Of a stretch of DNA of 5,458 nucleotides, positions 4,989 to 5,458 are shown piece by piece. A program made the position numbers and the translations under genes. Below the pieces are notes generated by a model, which saw only the letters and a list, made by a program, of their open reading frames with translations, had not been told where the DNA came from and did not search any database. Within the stretch, counting starts at the first letter, position 1, and the number at the start of each line of letters is the position of its first letter. The stretch comes from Dehalococcoidia bacterium (GTDB lineage Bacteria; Chloroflexota; Dehalococcoidia; SZUA-161; SpSt-899): contig JALPXQ010000079.1 of NCBI GenBank assembly GCA_023271515.1, positions 1-5,458 of the forward strand, written 5' to 3'.

Positions 4989-5458
4989 ATGCCACTCGAT
5001 TCTATATTCATCAAGGGTGCTCGGGAGCACAATCTCAAGAACATCGATGTCACCATTCCCAGGGACAAGCTGGTGGTCATCACCGGTGTCTCCGGGTCGG
5101 GGAAGAGCTCTCTGGCCTTTGATACTGTCTATGCTGAGGGGCAGCGCCGCTACGTGGAATCCCTCTCGGCCTATGCTCGCCAGTTTCTGGGTCGGATGGA
5201 GAAGCCCGATGTGGACTACATCGAGGGGCTGAGTCCAGCGATCTCCATCGACCAGAAAGGGGCTAGTCACAATCCCCGCTCCATCGTGGGCACGGTGACT
5301 GAGATATATGACTACCTGCGCCTGCTCTTTGCCCGGGTGGGCCATCCGCATTGTCCTCAGTGCCGGAGAGAAGTCTCCCGCCAAACGGTGCAGCAGATCG
5401 TTGATACCATTCTGGAGCTCCCCCAGGGGCAGCGCTTCATGGTTATGGCACCGGTGGT
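4989..5458 (+). CDS. uvrA: UvrABC system protein A, N-terminal part (3' end outside window)
   Basis: DNA-damage sensor ATPase of nucleotide excision repair, which loads UvrB on lesions. 156 full residues of a family usually about 940 long are visible. Seen: the opening IFIKGAREHNLKNIDVTIPR (6-25), Walker A GVSGSGKSS (33-41), AFDTVYAEGQRRYVESLSAY (43-62), the UvrA-specific GLSPAISIDQKGASHNPRS (80-98), GTVTEIYDYLRLLFARVG (101-118), and the first half of the first zinc-binding module, HCPQC (121-125, Cys122 and Cys125). All are near-consensus, so the gene appears intact as far as seen. It starts 2 bases after gatC stops, with TGGAG 5 bases before the ATG. Only the first ATP-binding motif is in view; the UvrB-binding region, second zinc module and second ATPase lie beyond the edge. 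Confidence 0.98.
   Translation, partial: MPLDSIFIKGAREHNLKNIDVTIPRDKLVVITGVSGSGKSSLAFDTVYAEGQRRYVESLSAYARQFLGRMEKPDVDYIEGLSPAISIDQKGASHNPRSIVGTVTEIYDYLRLLFARVGHPHCPQCRREVSRQTVQQIVDTILELPQGQRFMVMAPV

Noticed and set aside
4857..5384. Minus-strand open frame (175 codons) opposite gatC and uvrA
   Set aside because: Antisense shadow of two near-consensus housekeeping genes; no family-like motifs.

Overview
This window is a compact, entirely plus-strand stretch of bacterial chromosome. It holds eight protein genes, two of them cut by the window edges. Most are packed within a few bases of each other or overlap, as in a long operon. Several starts are TTG or GTG with good Shine-Dalgarno sequences. 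Hand-counted GC is about 57-62% in the sampled core genes. The adenosylhomocysteinase is the short form without the eukaryotic-type C-terminal tail and carries a GYGWCGRG NAD-binding loop, a form common in archaea, Thermotoga and some deep-branching bacteria. With gatC and uvrA this suggests an environmental bacterium, perhaps a Chloroflexota (Dehalococcoidia-like) lineage. That placement is a guess and was not checked by any search.

Layout: (1) 2-415 is the C-terminal part of an aminoglycoside-phosphotransferase-like kinase. (2) 420-1019 is a P-loop (AAA_33-like) kinase. These two domains are often one fused protein in other bacteria but are separate frames here. (3) 1020-1083 is a short non-coding gap with a small perfect hairpin resembling a dispersed palindromic repeat. 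(4) 1084-1446 and 1427-1657 are an overlapping HicB-like/HicA-like pair, lower in GC (about 48%) than its surroundings and probably acquired. (5) 1658-2575 is a PHP-domain phosphoesterase. (6) 2529-3428 is a GNAT acetyltransferase with an N-terminal extension. (7) 3421-4686 is ahcY. (8) 4699-4986 is gatC. (9) 4989 to the window end is the start of uvrA.

Functionally, ahcY clears S-adenosylhomocysteine made by methyltransferases, gatC is the small subunit of the tRNA amidotransferase, and uvrA starts nucleotide excision repair. These are housekeeping functions sharing a transcript rather than one pathway. The PHP and GNAT genes have no assignable substrate. No mobile element, CRISPR array, RNA gene or convincing intrinsic terminator was seen. 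I see no strong evidence for a new multi-gene system. The points most worth checking are the tryptophan in the kinase P-loop, the HicA-like protein lacking its usual catalytic histidine, and the split of the kinase fusion.
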